From 2-01-FULL-41-14 sp046317875 (lineage in GTDB: Bacteria; Pseudomonadota; Alphaproteobacteria; UBA7879; UBA5542): a stretch of DNA of 44,037 bases. A program made the position numbers and the translations under genes. The stretch is taken from assembly GCA_046317875.1 (NCBI GenBank), contig JBKCVN010000009.1, positions 1-44,037 of the forward strand, written 5' to 3'. The notes beneath the pieces are model-generated. The model worked only from the letters and a program-made list of their open reading frames with translations, did no database searches and had not been told where the DNA came from. Each line of letters begins with the position of its first letter. Positions within the stretch are counted from its first letter, which is position 1. Below, piece by piece: positions 1 through 9,535 of this stretch.

Positions 1-1045
1 CACCTGTACGACCTACCTGAATACTGATTTTTTTTAGAATTGTTTCAGCCTTTTCTGCCGCAAACTTGTGCGCAATGGCCCACCGGGGGGCCCGGGATAC
101 AAACCCTAAGATTTTCTGCTGCTGAAAATAGTTGATTTTATAAACCACACCATCAATTTCATAGGGTATTTCAAACCGAATACGGTTAATAGACTCATAA
201 AAATTAATTAAATCTTCTGACGTGGGACATAGTTGGGATAACGAACTGACCTGAAATCCCCATTCTTTTAAGGTGCGTAGCAAGTCTTCTTGGCTCGAAA
301 CATGGGGTAAATCATCATTTCCGGTCCCATAGGCGAAAAATTTCAATGGCCGGGAGGCGGTACTTTTTGAATCTAGCTGTCGCACCGATCCTGCCGCCGC
401 ATTCCGAGGGTTGGCAAATAAGGCCTCTCCTGCTTCTTGTCGACGGGCATTCAGTTCTTGAAAATCTGCTTTATCTAAGTAAATTTCCCCTCGCACTTCC
501 AATAAAGCCGGATAAACCCCCTGTAATTGGTGCGGAATATCCCGAATGGTCCGTACATTTTGGGTAATGTCTTCCCCTACCACCCCGTCTCCTCGGGTGC
601 TCGCTTGTGCCAAAACACCGTCCATATAACGTAACGAGCAAGATAAGCCATCAATTTTAGGTTCGGCCATCATAGGCAGGGAGTGTTGTTGTGTTAAGGA
701 AAGACCTTTCAAGCATCGGGTAAAAAAATCCCTTACATCTTGGGGTGTGAAGGCATTATCTAACGACAGCATGGGCTTAAGATGGTGAACTTTTTTGAAT
801 CGGCCTGTGGGAGCTGAGCCTACTCTTTCCGTACGGCTGTCTTGCCGCTTCAGGTGGGGAAACCTGGCCTCGATTTGCTGATTCCTAAGGGCCAGGGCAT
901 CATATTCTGCATCACTTATTTCGGGGGCGTCCTCTTGAAAGTAAAGTTTATCATGATAAGCCAGTTCTTGAGCAAGCGCTTCAAGTTCAGCTTTGGCTTG
1001 ATCTTCCGTTAAGGAAAGAACAGATATAGAACGAAATAAGATCAT
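1..1045 (-). CDS. ligA: NAD-dependent DNA ligase LigA (5' part, cut by window edge)
   Basis: The minus-strand frame starts at ATG 1045 and stays open to base 1, giving about 348 codons of a protein that is normally near 670-700 residues. LigA seals nicks in duplex DNA during replication and repair, using NAD+ to adenylate itself. The adenylation motif KIDG is visible at about residue 130 in the context AEPKIDGLS, with the charged lysine encoded at 656-658. The flanking N-terminal region (HDKLYFQEDAPEISDAEYDAL) matches the Ia domain that binds the NAD+ nicotinamide moiety. The start overlaps the recN stop as ATGA (1042-1045), so the two genes are translationally coupled and follow bamD-recN-ligA order. 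The OB-fold, zinc finger, HhH and BRCT parts lie outside the window. Confidence 0.95.
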   Translation of the reverse strand, partial: MILFRSISVLSLTEDQAKAELEALAQELAYHDKLYFQEDAPEISDAEYDALALRNQQIEARFPHLKRQDSRTERVGSAPTGRFKKVHHLKPMLSLDNAFTPQDVRDFFTRCLKGLSLTQQHSLPMMAEPKIDGLSCSLRYMDGVLAQASTRGDGVVGEDITQNVRTIRDIPHQLQGVYPALLEVRGEIYLDKADFQELNARRQEAGEALFANPRNAAAGSVRQLDSKSTASRPLKFFAYGTGNDDLPHVSSQEDLLRTLKEWGFQVSSLSQLCPTSEDLINFYESINRIRFEIPYEIDGVVYKINYFQQQKILGFVSRAPRWAIAHKFAAEKAETILKKISIQVGRTG

Positions 1046-2694
1046 ATATAGACCTTATTTTTTAATAGCTCTTGAGCGGCGGCCCGACTCACCTCGGTAA
1101 TATTTTTCCCGGCCAACATGCGCGATAATTCTTCTACACGGCCTTCTGTTTCCAGGGTTTGTATGGCAGTGCTTGTTTTGCCATCAATCACAATTTTTGA
1201 GACCCCAAAATGATAATCGGCATGCGCTGCCAGCTGGGGGGAATGGGTAATAGCCAGAACTTGACATGTTTGGGAAAGCTTCGCCAGTTGTTCTCCCATG
1301 GCATCGGCCACCGACCCCCCTAGCCCCACATCGATTTCGTCAAATATCAGGGTGGGAATGTTTGTTTTTTCTTTAAGAATAAACTTAAGCGCCAGCATCA
1401 CACGAGATAATTCACCGCCCGAGGCAATTTTGGCCAAGGGCCCTGGTGAAATGCCCGGATTGGTGGAAATGTAAAACTCAACTTTGTGCTGTCCTTTGGG
1501 GGACCATTGGGGGTCGGGCAGCTCTTGAAACGAGACCATAAAAATAGCATGAGGAAGTTTTAAGGGTTCCAGCGACCGTTTCATTTCCTGGGCCAGTCCC
1601 TGGGCGGCTTTTTGTCGAAGACCGTAAATATGGTGGGCCTTCTGAACATAGGCTTCTTTTGCTTTTGAGGCTTGGTGGCGGAGGTGCTCGAGGGATGTGT
1701 CGGAATTGTTTAAAGCCAGATGTGCTTGCCTCAGGTCTAAAAGAAAGCCTGGCAATTCCGATAGCTCTTTCTGATATTTTCGGGCTATTTTTCGTATGGT
1801 ATACAGCCGACTTTCGATTTGATCCAAAGAGAGGGATGAGTGTTGTAAATTCGAGGCCAAATGTTGGGCCTCTTCCTGAATTTCTTGGACCGACAGTAAT
1901 GCAGTCTCAATCAATTGCTTAAGGTGAGAAAAATTTGGAATATCCAGCTTCTGAAGGGATCTTTGAATGGCAAGAAAACGACCTTCTAAATTTAAGGGGT
2001 CCCGAGAAAGCTCGTCAATTTGGTGAAGTATGGTTTGAATAAGGTCCGTGCTTTTTTCCGTTTCTTTTAGGGTGACAAGTTCTTCTTCCTCTCCTGCTTT
2101 TACCCCAACCTCTTCCAGCTCTTGGATTTGAAAAGTCAGATCCTGCAACCGAAATTCTTTGGTGGAAAGATTTTTTTCTGCGACTTCTAGGGTTTCTTCT
2201 GCTTCTTTCCATACACGATAATCATGATTTAACTCTTCCCCTGAAAGACCGGCATAGCGATCGAGCGCTTCAAGCTGCTGGGTGGTATTTAGAAGATGAT
2301 CAAACTGCCCATGAATTTCGATTAAATAGGGTGAAATTTGGCTCAAAAGACCCACCCCGATGGGTTGATCATTTAAAAAAGCCTTACTTTTGCCCTCTGC
2401 CGTAAGGGTGCGGCGAATGATGAGGGGTGCTTCAGGTTCAAACCCATGATCAGTTAGAAGGTTAAGGACAGCACCGGGGATGGGATCTAAGACAAGGCTG
2501 ACTGACGCTTCGGATTGGCCTTCTCGGATAATTTTGGTGGGCTGAGCCCGGCTTCCTAGGACAAGACCCAACGAGTCTAATAATATGGACTTCCCGGCCC
2601 CCGTTTCGCCTGTAAAGACAGAGAATCCCTTATTGAACTCAAGATGTAATTGTTCAATGATGGCAATATTACGGATTGTTAGGCTTTGTAACAC
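1042..2694 (-). CDS. recN: DNA repair protein RecN
   Basis: This 550-residue SMC-like ATPase acts in double-strand break repair. The Walker A motif GETGAGKS is at residues 29-36, a long heptad-rich coiled-coil region fills the middle (about 150-370), and the C-terminal half carries the ABC-type signature ASGGELSRVMLALK, the Walker B motif TLIFDEIDVGLGG and the H-loop motif AITHSP. Length and domain order match the family. The start is GTG at 2692-2694, because the protein then begins MLQSLTIRNIAII as in RecN homologues. That start lies inside the end of bamD (26-base overlap), and the stop overlaps the ligA start. It is probably transcribed with bamD. No LexA box was looked for systematically. 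Confidence 0.96.
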   Translation of the reverse strand: MLQSLTIRNIAIIEQLHLEFNKGFSVFTGETGAGKSILLDSLGLVLGSRAQPTKIIREGQSEASVSLVLDPIPGAVLNLLTDHGFEPEAPLIIRRTLTAEGKSKAFLNDQPIGVGLLSQISPYLIEIHGQFDHLLNTTQQLEALDRYAGLSGEELNHDYRVWKEAEETLEVAEKNLSTKEFRLQDLTFQIQELEEVGVKAGEEEELVTLKETEKSTDLIQTILHQIDELSRDPLNLEGRFLAIQRSLQKLDIPNFSHLKQLIETALLSVQEIQEEAQHLASNLQHSSLSLDQIESRLYTIRKIARKYQKELSELPGFLLDLRQAHLALNNSDTSLEHLRHQASKAKEAYVQKAHHIYGLRQKAAQGLAQEMKRSLEPLKLPHAIFMVSFQELPDPQWSPKGQHKVEFYISTNPGISPGPLAKIASGGELSRVMLALKFILKEKTNIPTLIFDEIDVGLGGSVADAMGEQLAKLSQTCQVLAITHSPQLAAHADYHFGVSKIVIDGKTSTAIQTLETEGRVEELSRMLAGKNITEVSRAAAQELLKNKVYI

Positions 2695-3511
2695 CAGTAG
2701 TATTTTCCCAGGTTTTAGTCAACTTGGTTTTATCGTTCTTGTCCGGCAACTGTCCTGTTTTTTCTAATAAGTTATAAGCTTTTTTGTACCACTCGCTATG
2801 GGGAAAGTTGTGACCCAAAACAGCAGCTGAAGCCTGGGCTTCATTCAGTATTCCTAGTTGCAGATACACTTCGACTAAACGGTATAAGGCTTCCGGTGTG
2901 TGGGTAGATCGATCATATTTTTGCACCACAGTGCGCAAGCGTCTAAGGGCCGAAATGGGCAAGTGTTGGGTTTGATAAAACCTCGCCACGTCCATGTGCC
3001 CTCCGGCCATAAATTCTCGAGTCAAATCTAGCTTAAATTTAGCGTCTTTTGCATAAACGCTGTAAGGGAAACGATGAATCAGCTCTTGAAAAGTGCTTTC
3101 GGCCGTTTGGGTCATTCTTTGATCCCGTTCAACGCTTGAAATCTGGTTATAATAGCACAAAGCCTTCAGGTAATAAGCATAGGGTACATCTTTATGGGTG
3201 GGATAAAGTTGCACAAACGCATTTACGCTGGCCACCGCATCCTCGTACTGTTGAGCACGATAATGGGCATAGGCCGCCATAATTTGGGCCCGTGTGGCAT
3301 AGTTTGAATAGGGATGTTGACGAATGACTTCTTCAAAGTTTTTGGCAGCTAGTTTGAAATTGCTATCTTCTAGCTCTTTCACTGCTTTTGAATAAAGTTC
3401 TGTTACGGGTTTTTCTTCGTATTTATCTTCTTTATCTGAAGTACAAGACGTTAAAAGACATAACGCAGAAAAAACAAACAGAATGAAAAATATTTTTTTG
3501 TAATGAGTCAC
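2669..3511 (-). CDS. bamD: Outer membrane assembly lipoprotein BamD
   Basis: This 280-residue protein has a lipoprotein signal peptide: a hydrophobic segment at about 7-20 followed by the lipobox LLTSC with the acylated cysteine at 23. The mature part is made of TPR-like helical repeats (for example AVKELEDSNFKLAAKNFEEV and the segment around FPYSVYAKDAKFKLD), as in BamD/ComL. BamD is the essential lipoprotein partner of BamA that folds beta-barrel proteins into the outer membrane. The length is at the upper end for the family. It is the first gene of the minus-strand group bamD-recN-ligA and is transcribed away from uvrD across a 115-base spacer that must hold both promoters. I could not pick either promoter out with confidence. 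Confidence 0.94.
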   Translation of the reverse strand: MTHYKKIFFILFVFSALCLLTSCTSDKEDKYEEKPVTELYSKAVKELEDSNFKLAAKNFEEVIRQHPYSNYATRAQIMAAYAHYRAQQYEDAVASVNAFVQLYPTHKDVPYAYYLKALCYYNQISSVERDQRMTQTAESTFQELIHRFPYSVYAKDAKFKLDLTREFMAGGHMDVARFYQTQHLPISALRRLRTVVQKYDRSTHTPEALYRLVEVYLQLGILNEAQASAAVLGHNFPHSEWYKKAYNLLEKTGQLPDKNDKTKLTKTWENTTGVTKPNNP

Positions 3512-3626
3512 TGAACTATTTTCCTATTTATAAGGTCAGACTATTGATGTATACCTTATTCGGGTAGGTTCAATCAAGCATTGTTCTGGTATAACTAAAA
3601 CAATTTTGTTTTTCTAAACGGTAAAA

Positions 3627-5777
3627 ATGACTGACATGATAAATCATCTTACGGCGTTGAATGCCGAACAACGAAAGGCTGTTGAAAACATCGATGGGCC
3701 TTTGTTGGTTTTGGCCGGCGCTGGAACGGGGAAAACCCGAGTTTTGATTGCGCGGTTGGTGAATATTTTACAGCAGCAAAAAGCCCACCCCTCGCAAATT
3801 TTGGCCGTTACCTTTACCAATAAGGCGGCTTTGGAAATGAAGGAAAGAACCGCTGCTTTATTGGGTAGAAGCCTAGAGGGACTTTGGCTTGGGACATTCC
3901 ATTCCATTAGTGTGCGCATCCTGCGCCGACATGCGGAAGTTTTGGGCTTTACGCCCAATTTCACCATTCTGGATACGGATGATCAAGAGCGTGTGATTAA
4001 GCAACTTCTTCAAATGGAAGGGCTGGATGATAAGAAGCAAACATCGAAAGTTTTGGGGCATATTATCAGCGGATGGAAAGATCGGGGACTGACGCCCGAC
4101 AAGGTAACCTCTGAATATCTAAGTTGGGATAAATCTCATCAAGCTTTGCATATTTACAAGTTGTATCAAGCACGACTTAAAATGATTAATGCCATGGACT
4201 TTGGCGATTTGCTTTTATACTGTCTTGTGTTGTTTATGGAAAATCCCCAGGTTTTAAAACTTTATTCCGACCGGTTTAAATATATCTTGGTGGATGAATA
4301 TCAAGACACCAACGTGGCCCAATATTTGTGGCTGCGCTTGTTGGCCCAAGGGTCCCAAAACATTTGTTGTGTGGGCGATGACGATCAATCGATTTATGGT
4401 TGGCGTGGGGCAGAAGTGGGTAATATTCTGCGCTTCGAGAAAGATTTCCCCGGTGCCCAAACAGTGCGGCTCGAGCAAAACTATCGTTCAGCACCGGCTA
4501 TTCTGGCGGCGGCCTCACAGCTGATTTCGAACAACAAGACAAGGCTTGGTAAAACGTTATGGACCGAACGGGATAGTGGTGACCCTGTTTTTATTAAGGG
4601 CGTATGGGACAGCTTGGAAGAAGCAAGATGGGTGGGGAACGAAATAGAAAACCTTCAGCGCAAGGGAACATCTTTGTCTGAAATGGCCATTTTGGTGCGT
4701 GCCGGTTTTCAAACCCGTGAATTTGAAGAAACATTCATGTCCATGGCTATCCCCTATCGCATTATTGGAGGGCTGAGGTTCTATGAGCGTCAAGAAATCA
4801 GGGATGCTTTGGCCTATCTAAGGCTTACGGCGCAACCTAAAGATGATTTAGCTTTTGAGCGCGTCATTAACGTGCCGCGGCGGGGGATTGGAAAATCAAC
4901 CCTGCAGAAAATGCACATGGTGGCCCGGTCTACGCATCAATCCTTGTTTGAGGTGGCGTGCAGTCTGGTGGAAACGGATGAGGTGCGCGACAAAACCCGT
5001 ACAGCCCTTAAAAAATTCATTGCCGATATCCTTAGGTGGAATGGGTTGGTTGCTCATACGGCTCCGGCCGAACTGACCAAAATAATTCTGGATGAATCGG
5101 GCTATACATGGATGTGGAAGCAGGAAAAATCTGCGGATGCAGAAGGACGCCTGGAAAACTTAAAAGAACTGGTAACCGCCCTTGCCGAATTCCCAAGCTT
5201 GGCCGAATTTCTTGAGCACGTGAGTTTGGTGATGGAAAACACAGAAAACGCTTCGGAGAAATCCGTGACCTTAATGACCATGCACGCGGCCAAAGGGTTG
5301 GAATTTTTAGTGGTGTTTTTAACGGGGTGGGAAGAAGGAATTTTCCCGTCTCAGCGCACGCTTTTGGATGGAACAGAAAAAGAACTGGAAGAAGAGCGCC
5401 GTTTGGCCTACGTGGCTCTTACCCGGGCCAAAAAGAACGTTTACATCACCTTTGCCTCCAATCGTCGTGTTCATGGACAGTGGCAGCATAACCTGCCCTC
5501 TCGATTTATCCATGAACTTCCCCCTGAGCATGTATGCTTTTTAGACAAGAGTGTCCTGCGTCAATCAGCCGTTAAGTCAAGCCTTCGTATTGAGGTGAAA
5601 GAAACGGTTCAAATTTACCAGCAGCAAGGTCGCTTTAAAAGGGGCGATCGGGTTTTTCACTTAAAATTTGGGTATGGAACCGTACAGGATGTGGAATATG
5701 ATCGTTTAACCATCAATTTTGACCATTCGGGGGTGAAAAAAGTATTGGAAAGCTTTATTCAACCTAAAGAAGGTTGA
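3627..5777 (+). CDS. uvrD: UvrD/PcrA-type superfamily 1 DNA helicase
   Basis: This 716-residue 3'-5' DNA helicase has motif I GAGTGKT at about residues 31-38, motif II DEYQD, motif III (GDDDQSIYGWRGA), motif IV around LEQNYRSAPAIL, motif V (LMTMHAAKGLEF) and motif VI (VALTRAKKNV). The C-terminus ends in the Tudor-like fold seen in PcrA/UvrD (FKRGDRVFHLKFGYGTVQDV). Such helicases act in nucleotide excision and mismatch repair and clear proteins from DNA. A start four codons later at ATG 3636 is possible because no strong ribosome site distinguishes the two. It is divergent from bamD and appears monocistronic, with serS beginning 86 bases downstream. UvrD and PcrA cannot be separated on sequence alone. 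Confidence 0.95.
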   Translation: MTDMINHLTALNAEQRKAVENIDGPLLVLAGAGTGKTRVLIARLVNILQQQKAHPSQILAVTFTNKAALEMKERTAALLGRSLEGLWLGTFHSISVRILRRHAEVLGFTPNFTILDTDDQERVIKQLLQMEGLDDKKQTSKVLGHIISGWKDRGLTPDKVTSEYLSWDKSHQALHIYKLYQARLKMINAMDFGDLLLYCLVLFMENPQVLKLYSDRFKYILVDEYQDTNVAQYLWLRLLAQGSQNICCVGDDDQSIYGWRGAEVGNILRFEKDFPGAQTVRLEQNYRSAPAILAAASQLISNNKTRLGKTLWTERDSGDPVFIKGVWDSLEEARWVGNEIENLQRKGTSLSEMAILVRAGFQTREFEETFMSMAIPYRIIGGLRFYERQEIRDALAYLRLTAQPKDDLAFERVINVPRRGIGKSTLQKMHMVARSTHQSLFEVACSLVETDEVRDKTRTALKKFIADILRWNGLVAHTAPAELTKIILDESGYTWMWKQEKSADAEGRLENLKELVTALAEFPSLAEFLEHVSLVMENTENASEKSVTLMTMHAAKGLEFLVVFLTGWEEGIFPSQRTLLDGTEKELEEERRLAYVALTRAKKNVYITFASNRRVHGQWQHNLPSRFIHELPPEHVCFLDKSVLRQSAVKSSLRIEVKETVQIYQQQGRFKRGDRVFHLKFGYGTVQDVEYDRLTINFDHSGVKKVLESFIQPKEG

Positions 5778-5863
5778 AAGTATTGCTGTGCCCTATCCTT
5801 AAAAAATCTTTTAAAAAACAAGAATTCTCACTATAGTAAAATAATTTTAAAGAGCCCCTTATT

Positions 5864-7132
5864 ATGCACGATATAAAAACCATTCGAGAAAATCCCAAAG
5901 CTTTTGACAAAGCCTTACAAAATCGCAACCTGCCGCCCCTTTCTGACGAGCTTTTATCATTGTATGAACAGCACCGTCATGTCATTCAGAAGCTTCAGAC
6001 TTTACAGGAGCAAAAAAATGCAGTGGCCCAACAAATGGGGCAAGCAAAGCGAACGGGTGGTGACGTAGAGTCTCTGGTGGCTGAGGGAGCCCGGATTAAA
6101 GAACTTCTTCCCCAGGTGGAAGAAGAAGAGCGCCAGCTAAAAGAAAAACTGCACATGGCGCTGTCTACCATTCCGAACACCATTGGCCCTGATACCCCCG
6201 TGGGCCAATCGGAAGAAGACAATGTTTTGGTGCGGACGGTAGGAGACATTCCCCATTTCTCCTTTTCTCCCAAACAACACTTCGAGTTGGGAGAGGCCCT
6301 GGGCATGATGGATTTCGAAAGGGCGGCCCATTTGTCGGGCAGTCGGTTTGTGATTCTGAAAAAGGATCTTGCCTTTCTAGAAAGGGCCTTGGCTTCCTTT
6401 ATGATAGATGTTCACACGCAAAAGTTTGGGTACGAGCTTATGTCCCCCCCTTTACTGGTGAACAGTGATAGCATGTTTGGCGCTGGCCAGCTTCCTAAGT
6501 TTGCGGAAGGGGCTTTTCAAACCACAAACCACCATTGGCTTATCCCCACCTCTGAGGTGCCCTTAACCTGTATAGCCGCCGATCAAATTTTGGATGAAAA
6601 GGAATTACCCTTGCGTTATACGGCCCATACGCCCTGTTTCCGTTCGGAAGCTGGCTCGGCGGGGCGTGATACCCGTGGTATGCTGAGACAACACCAATTT
6701 TACAAGGTCGAGCTTGTTAGTCTCACCAAACCTGAACAATCTGAGGAAGAATTCCATCGTATGGTGGGAGCAGCAGAGGAAATTTTAAAGCAATTAAAAC
6801 TGCCCTATCGTGTCATGAGTTTGTGTTCAGCAGACCTTGGCTTTTCTTCCCACAAAACGTATGATTTAGAGGTATGGTTACCCGGTCAAAATTGTTATCG
6901 TGAAATTTCTAGCTGTTCTTTGTGTGGGGATTTCCAAGCCCGCCGCATGAAAGCCAGATATAGAAAAGAAGACAGTAAAAAGGTAGACTTTATTCATACC
7001 CTTAATGGGTCAGGAATTGCGGTAGGTCGAGCCTTAATTGCAGTTTTAGAAAATTACCAAACAGAATCAGGAAGTATAAAGATTCCGGAAGTCCTGATTC
7101 CTTATATGAACGGAAAAACGGAGGTTATGTAA
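5864..7132 (+). CDS. serS: Seryl-tRNA synthetase
   Basis: This 422-residue class II aminoacyl-tRNA synthetase charges tRNA-Ser in the cytoplasm. The N-terminal segment (about 1-110) is the long antiparallel coiled coil that grips the tRNA-Ser extra arm. The catalytic core follows with the class II motifs: TPCFRSEAGSAGRDTRGMLR for motif 2 and LNGSGIAVGRALIAVLENYQ for motif 3. Length is normal. The start ATG 5864 opens with HDIKTIRENPKAFDKAL, as in homologues. The stop overlaps the surE start as TAATG, so the pair is coupled. A tRNA-Ser(CGA) gene, a substrate of this enzyme, sits about 6.5 kb away but has no operon relationship. Confidence 0.97.
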   Translation: MHDIKTIRENPKAFDKALQNRNLPPLSDELLSLYEQHRHVIQKLQTLQEQKNAVAQQMGQAKRTGGDVESLVAEGARIKELLPQVEEEERQLKEKLHMALSTIPNTIGPDTPVGQSEEDNVLVRTVGDIPHFSFSPKQHFELGEALGMMDFERAAHLSGSRFVILKKDLAFLERALASFMIDVHTQKFGYELMSPPLLVNSDSMFGAGQLPKFAEGAFQTTNHHWLIPTSEVPLTCIAADQILDEKELPLRYTAHTPCFRSEAGSAGRDTRGMLRQHQFYKVELVSLTKPEQSEEEFHRMVGAAEEILKQLKLPYRVMSLCSADLGFSSHKTYDLEVWLPGQNCYREISSCSLCGDFQARRMKARYRKEDSKKVDFIHTLNGSGIAVGRALIAVLENYQTESGSIKIPEVLIPYMNGKTEVM

Positions 7133-7929
7133 TGAGCGACACGCTAAAAGAAAAACTGAAGAAAAAAAGTTTAAGAATTCTAATTTCGAATGATGATAGC
7201 ATTTATGCCCCAGGCATTAAGGTTTTGGAAAAACTGGCGCGCGAAATCAGTGACGATGTGTGGGTGATTGCACCGGCTGTGGAACAAAGTGCTACGGCCC
7301 ACTCTCTAACCATCCATCGTCCTTTGCGTCCCAAGAAAATAGATGATCAGAAGTACGCTGTGGATGGTACGCCTACGGATTGTGTATTGATGGCAATTAA
7401 AGAAATAATGAAGGGCAAAAAGCCAGATTTGGTTTTGTCAGGTATTAACTCGGGGGCTAACCTGGCTGATGATGTAACCTATTCTGGAACGGTGGCGGCA
7501 GCCATGGAAGCAACTCTTTTGGGAGTGCCGGCCATTGCCTTGAGTCAGGGAGGGTCATTGGGGAATCCTATTAAATGGGAAACAGCCGAGGCCTATGGTT
7601 TAAAAGTTATCAAGCTTTTGGTGGAAGAAGGGTGGCCCGAGGGTGTTTTGATCAACGTCAACTTCCCCGATGTACCGCCTGAAAGCATTAAGGGTATAGA
7701 GGTGGCCCGCCAAGGGGCGCGCCCTGACTATAAATCTCTTATAAAAGCCAAAGATCCCAGGGGACTGCCTCCTTATTATTGGATCGGTCCTGTTCCAGAT
7801 GTTGTGGATATTGATGATGAAAGTGACCTGGCGACAGTGAATAAGAAAAAAATATCCATTACACCTTTGCATCTTGATTTAACTCATGATGCCACCTATG
7901 CCAGGCTTGTTAAAAAGATTAATGGCTAA
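7132..7929 (+). CDS. surE: 5'/3'-nucleotidase SurE
   Basis: This 265-residue metal-dependent nucleotidase dephosphorylates nucleoside monophosphates and is often tied to stationary-phase survival. The family hallmarks are present: ILISNDD near residue 17 for metal binding, the VIAPAVEQSATAHSLT segment, the LVLSGINSGANLADDVTYSGTVAAA core, and PTDC. The N-terminus is about 14 residues longer and lysine-rich compared with the usual start just before RILISNDD. The ATG at 7132 overlaps the serS stop by one base. It is followed directly by an NlpD-like gene. In many relatives pcm lies between surE and nlpD, but it is absent here. Confidence 0.96.
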   Translation: MSDTLKEKLKKKSLRILISNDDSIYAPGIKVLEKLAREISDDVWVIAPAVEQSATAHSLTIHRPLRPKKIDDQKYAVDGTPTDCVLMAIKEIMKGKKPDLVLSGINSGANLADDVTYSGTVAAAMEATLLGVPAIALSQGGSLGNPIKWETAEAYGLKVIKLLVEEGWPEGVLINVNFPDVPPESIKGIEVARQGARPDYKSLIKAKDPRGLPPYYWIGPVPDVVDIDDESDLATVNKKKISITPLHLDLTHDATYARLVKKING

Positions 7930-8944
7930 ACCTTACCTTTTTATTGGGTTCTTTATGATGTTCTTTCTGGGGGGGTGTGCAAAGACACCCCTTCCCCCTA
8001 TGGTGCCTTATGTAATTAAAAAGGTACACTCTGCGCCCATCGAGCTTCCTACTTTGATTATACAAAGCTCGTATGGCACTAAAAAAGTTCACCCCTCCAT
8101 ATGGAATGCTAAAACCCTAAAGTTCAGTGGTGGCATGCCCCAGAAAATTCGGGTACAGAAAGGGGATTCTGTTTATAGCCTTTCCAAGAAATATGCGGTA
8201 CCTATTCCCTTAATTATTGAAAAAAATAAACTTAAGGCCCCTTTCGCTATTTATCCAAACCAAGTTTTAATTCTGGTGGGCCCCCAGGTTCATATTGTGG
8301 AAAAGGGTGAAAACTTGTATGAAATTGCCTTGAAGCATGGTGTAAGTTTATCTGCTTTAACAGGCCAAAATAAAATATCTGCCCAAAAACCTTTGCAGGA
8401 GGGGGAAAAACTAATTCTTCCTGCCCCTCCAGCGTCTTCTTCTTTGACCCCTAAAGTTTCGAATTCTAAAGATGAAGACTTAGAGAAACACGATTCTCTT
8501 AACTCCTCTTCTTCTGCACCTTCCAAAGGTATTTCAGCCTTTTTAGCCCAAAAGATAATTAGTTTTATTGAGCCTGTTCAGGGATCTGTAATTTCAAAAT
8601 TTGGAAACAAGGGGCGCGGGTTATTTAACGATGGAATCAATATTGCAGCTCCTTTCGGAACACGCGTGCGGTCGGCGGAAAATGGGTTGGTGGTTTATGA
8701 AGGTTCGGCCATTAAAAGTTACGGGAACTTGGTTCTTATAAAGCATGCCAATGATTGGATGACGGCCTATGCTCATTTAAATAAAATTCACGTAAAAAAA
8801 GGACAAATGATCAAAAAAAACGATGTCATCGGGGATGTGGGACGCTCAGGGTTTGTTGAACAGCCCCAATTACACTTTGAAATACGAAAGAATGGTAAAC
8901 CCCAGGATCCGTTGTTTTATCTTAAAACCTTAGGTATTCAATAA
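7922..8944 (+). CDS. nlpD: NlpD-like LysM/M23 peptidase-domain lipoprotein
   Basis: The protein is about 340 residues from ATG 7922. It has a short signal peptide ending in the lipobox FLGGC, then two LysM-type peptidoglycan-binding segments (KIRVQKGDSVYSLSKKY and HIVEKGENLYEIALKHGVS), a Ser/Pro-rich linker, and a C-terminal M23 fold (FGNKGRGLFNDGINIAAPFGT, then YGNLVLIKHANDWMTAYAHL and QPQLHFEIRKNG). NlpD-type proteins sit in the outer membrane and activate amidases during cell division. The metal-ligand pattern HxxxD expected in active M23 enzymes reads NDGINI here, so the domain may be regulatory rather than catalytic, as in NlpD. The start at 7922 was preferred over ATG 7886 because it places the signal peptide at the N-terminus. 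It overlaps surE by 8 bases. Confidence 0.9.
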   Translation: MAKPYLFIGFFMMFFLGGCAKTPLPPMVPYVIKKVHSAPIELPTLIIQSSYGTKKVHPSIWNAKTLKFSGGMPQKIRVQKGDSVYSLSKKYAVPIPLIIEKNKLKAPFAIYPNQVLILVGPQVHIVEKGENLYEIALKHGVSLSALTGQNKISAQKPLQEGEKLILPAPPASSSLTPKVSNSKDEDLEKHDSLNSSSSAPSKGISAFLAQKIISFIEPVQGSVISKFGNKGRGLFNDGINIAAPFGTRVRSAENGLVVYEGSAIKSYGNLVLIKHANDWMTAYAHLNKIHVKKGQMIKKNDVIGDVGRSGFVEQPQLHFEIRKNGKPQDPLFYLKTLGIQ

Positions 8945-9015
8945 AACATTTGCTCTAAGGGCTCATTTTAGCTATAGAATGGGGATAATTGGTATAAAGA
9001 AAGAGATAATTAAAA

Positions 9016-9516
9016 ATGGTAAAAATACCTTCTGACCCTAAGCAAAAAAGAGCAAAAATTAATCTTGATGCTGATGCAGTGCGTCAATTATCGGAACTTT
9101 TAAAAGAAACAGATCTTTCAGAAATTGAATACGAGGCAGAAGGCTGTCGTATTCGTGTGGCCCGACAAAGCTCGTATGCACCTATGCCCTCTCACTTTAT
9201 TCCCCAAATGCCTGCAGCTGGGGTTTCTGCACCTGTTGCGGCTCCAACTGCAGAAGTGGCATCCGTCAACCCCGAGTCACATCCTGGCCTTGTTCGTTCA
9301 CCTATGGTGGGTACGGCCTATCTATCGCCTAAACCTGGGGATCCCGCTTTCGTAAGTGTTGGCTCTCCGGTTGCGGTGGGCCAGACCCTCATGATTTTAG
9401 AAGCAATGAAGGTTATGAATCCTTTGAAAGCTTCTAAGGCTGGAAAAGTGACCCAAATCTTAATAGAAGATGGTCAGCCCGTAGAATTTGACGAACCTTT
9501 GTTGATTATTGAATAA
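9016..9516 (+). CDS. accB: Biotin carboxyl carrier protein of acetyl-CoA carboxylase
   Basis: This 166-residue BCCP carries the biotin that shuttles CO2 between biotin carboxylase and carboxyltransferase in the first step of fatty acid synthesis. The N-terminal part (about 17-52) is the conserved helical and beta segment that binds AccC. A Pro/Ala-rich linker follows (about 55-90), and the C-terminal biotinyl domain carries EAMKVMN with the biotinylated lysine at 132. Most homologues read EAMKMMN, so V133 replaces a Met next to the modified lysine, a change also tolerated in other biotinyl proteins. accC starts 19 bases after the stop, giving the usual accBC operon. Confidence 0.96.
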   Translation: MVKIPSDPKQKRAKINLDADAVRQLSELLKETDLSEIEYEAEGCRIRVARQSSYAPMPSHFIPQMPAAGVSAPVAAPTAEVASVNPESHPGLVRSPMVGTAYLSPKPGDPAFVSVGSPVAVGQTLMILEAMKVMNPLKASKAGKVTQILIEDGQPVEFDEPLLIIE

Positions 9517-9535
9517 AGCCAAAGAAAGTCTTCTC

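Noticed and set aside
346..567. Plus-strand open frame inside ligA
   Set aside because: It is a shadow of the ligA adenylation domain on the other strand and shows no protein-like features of its own.
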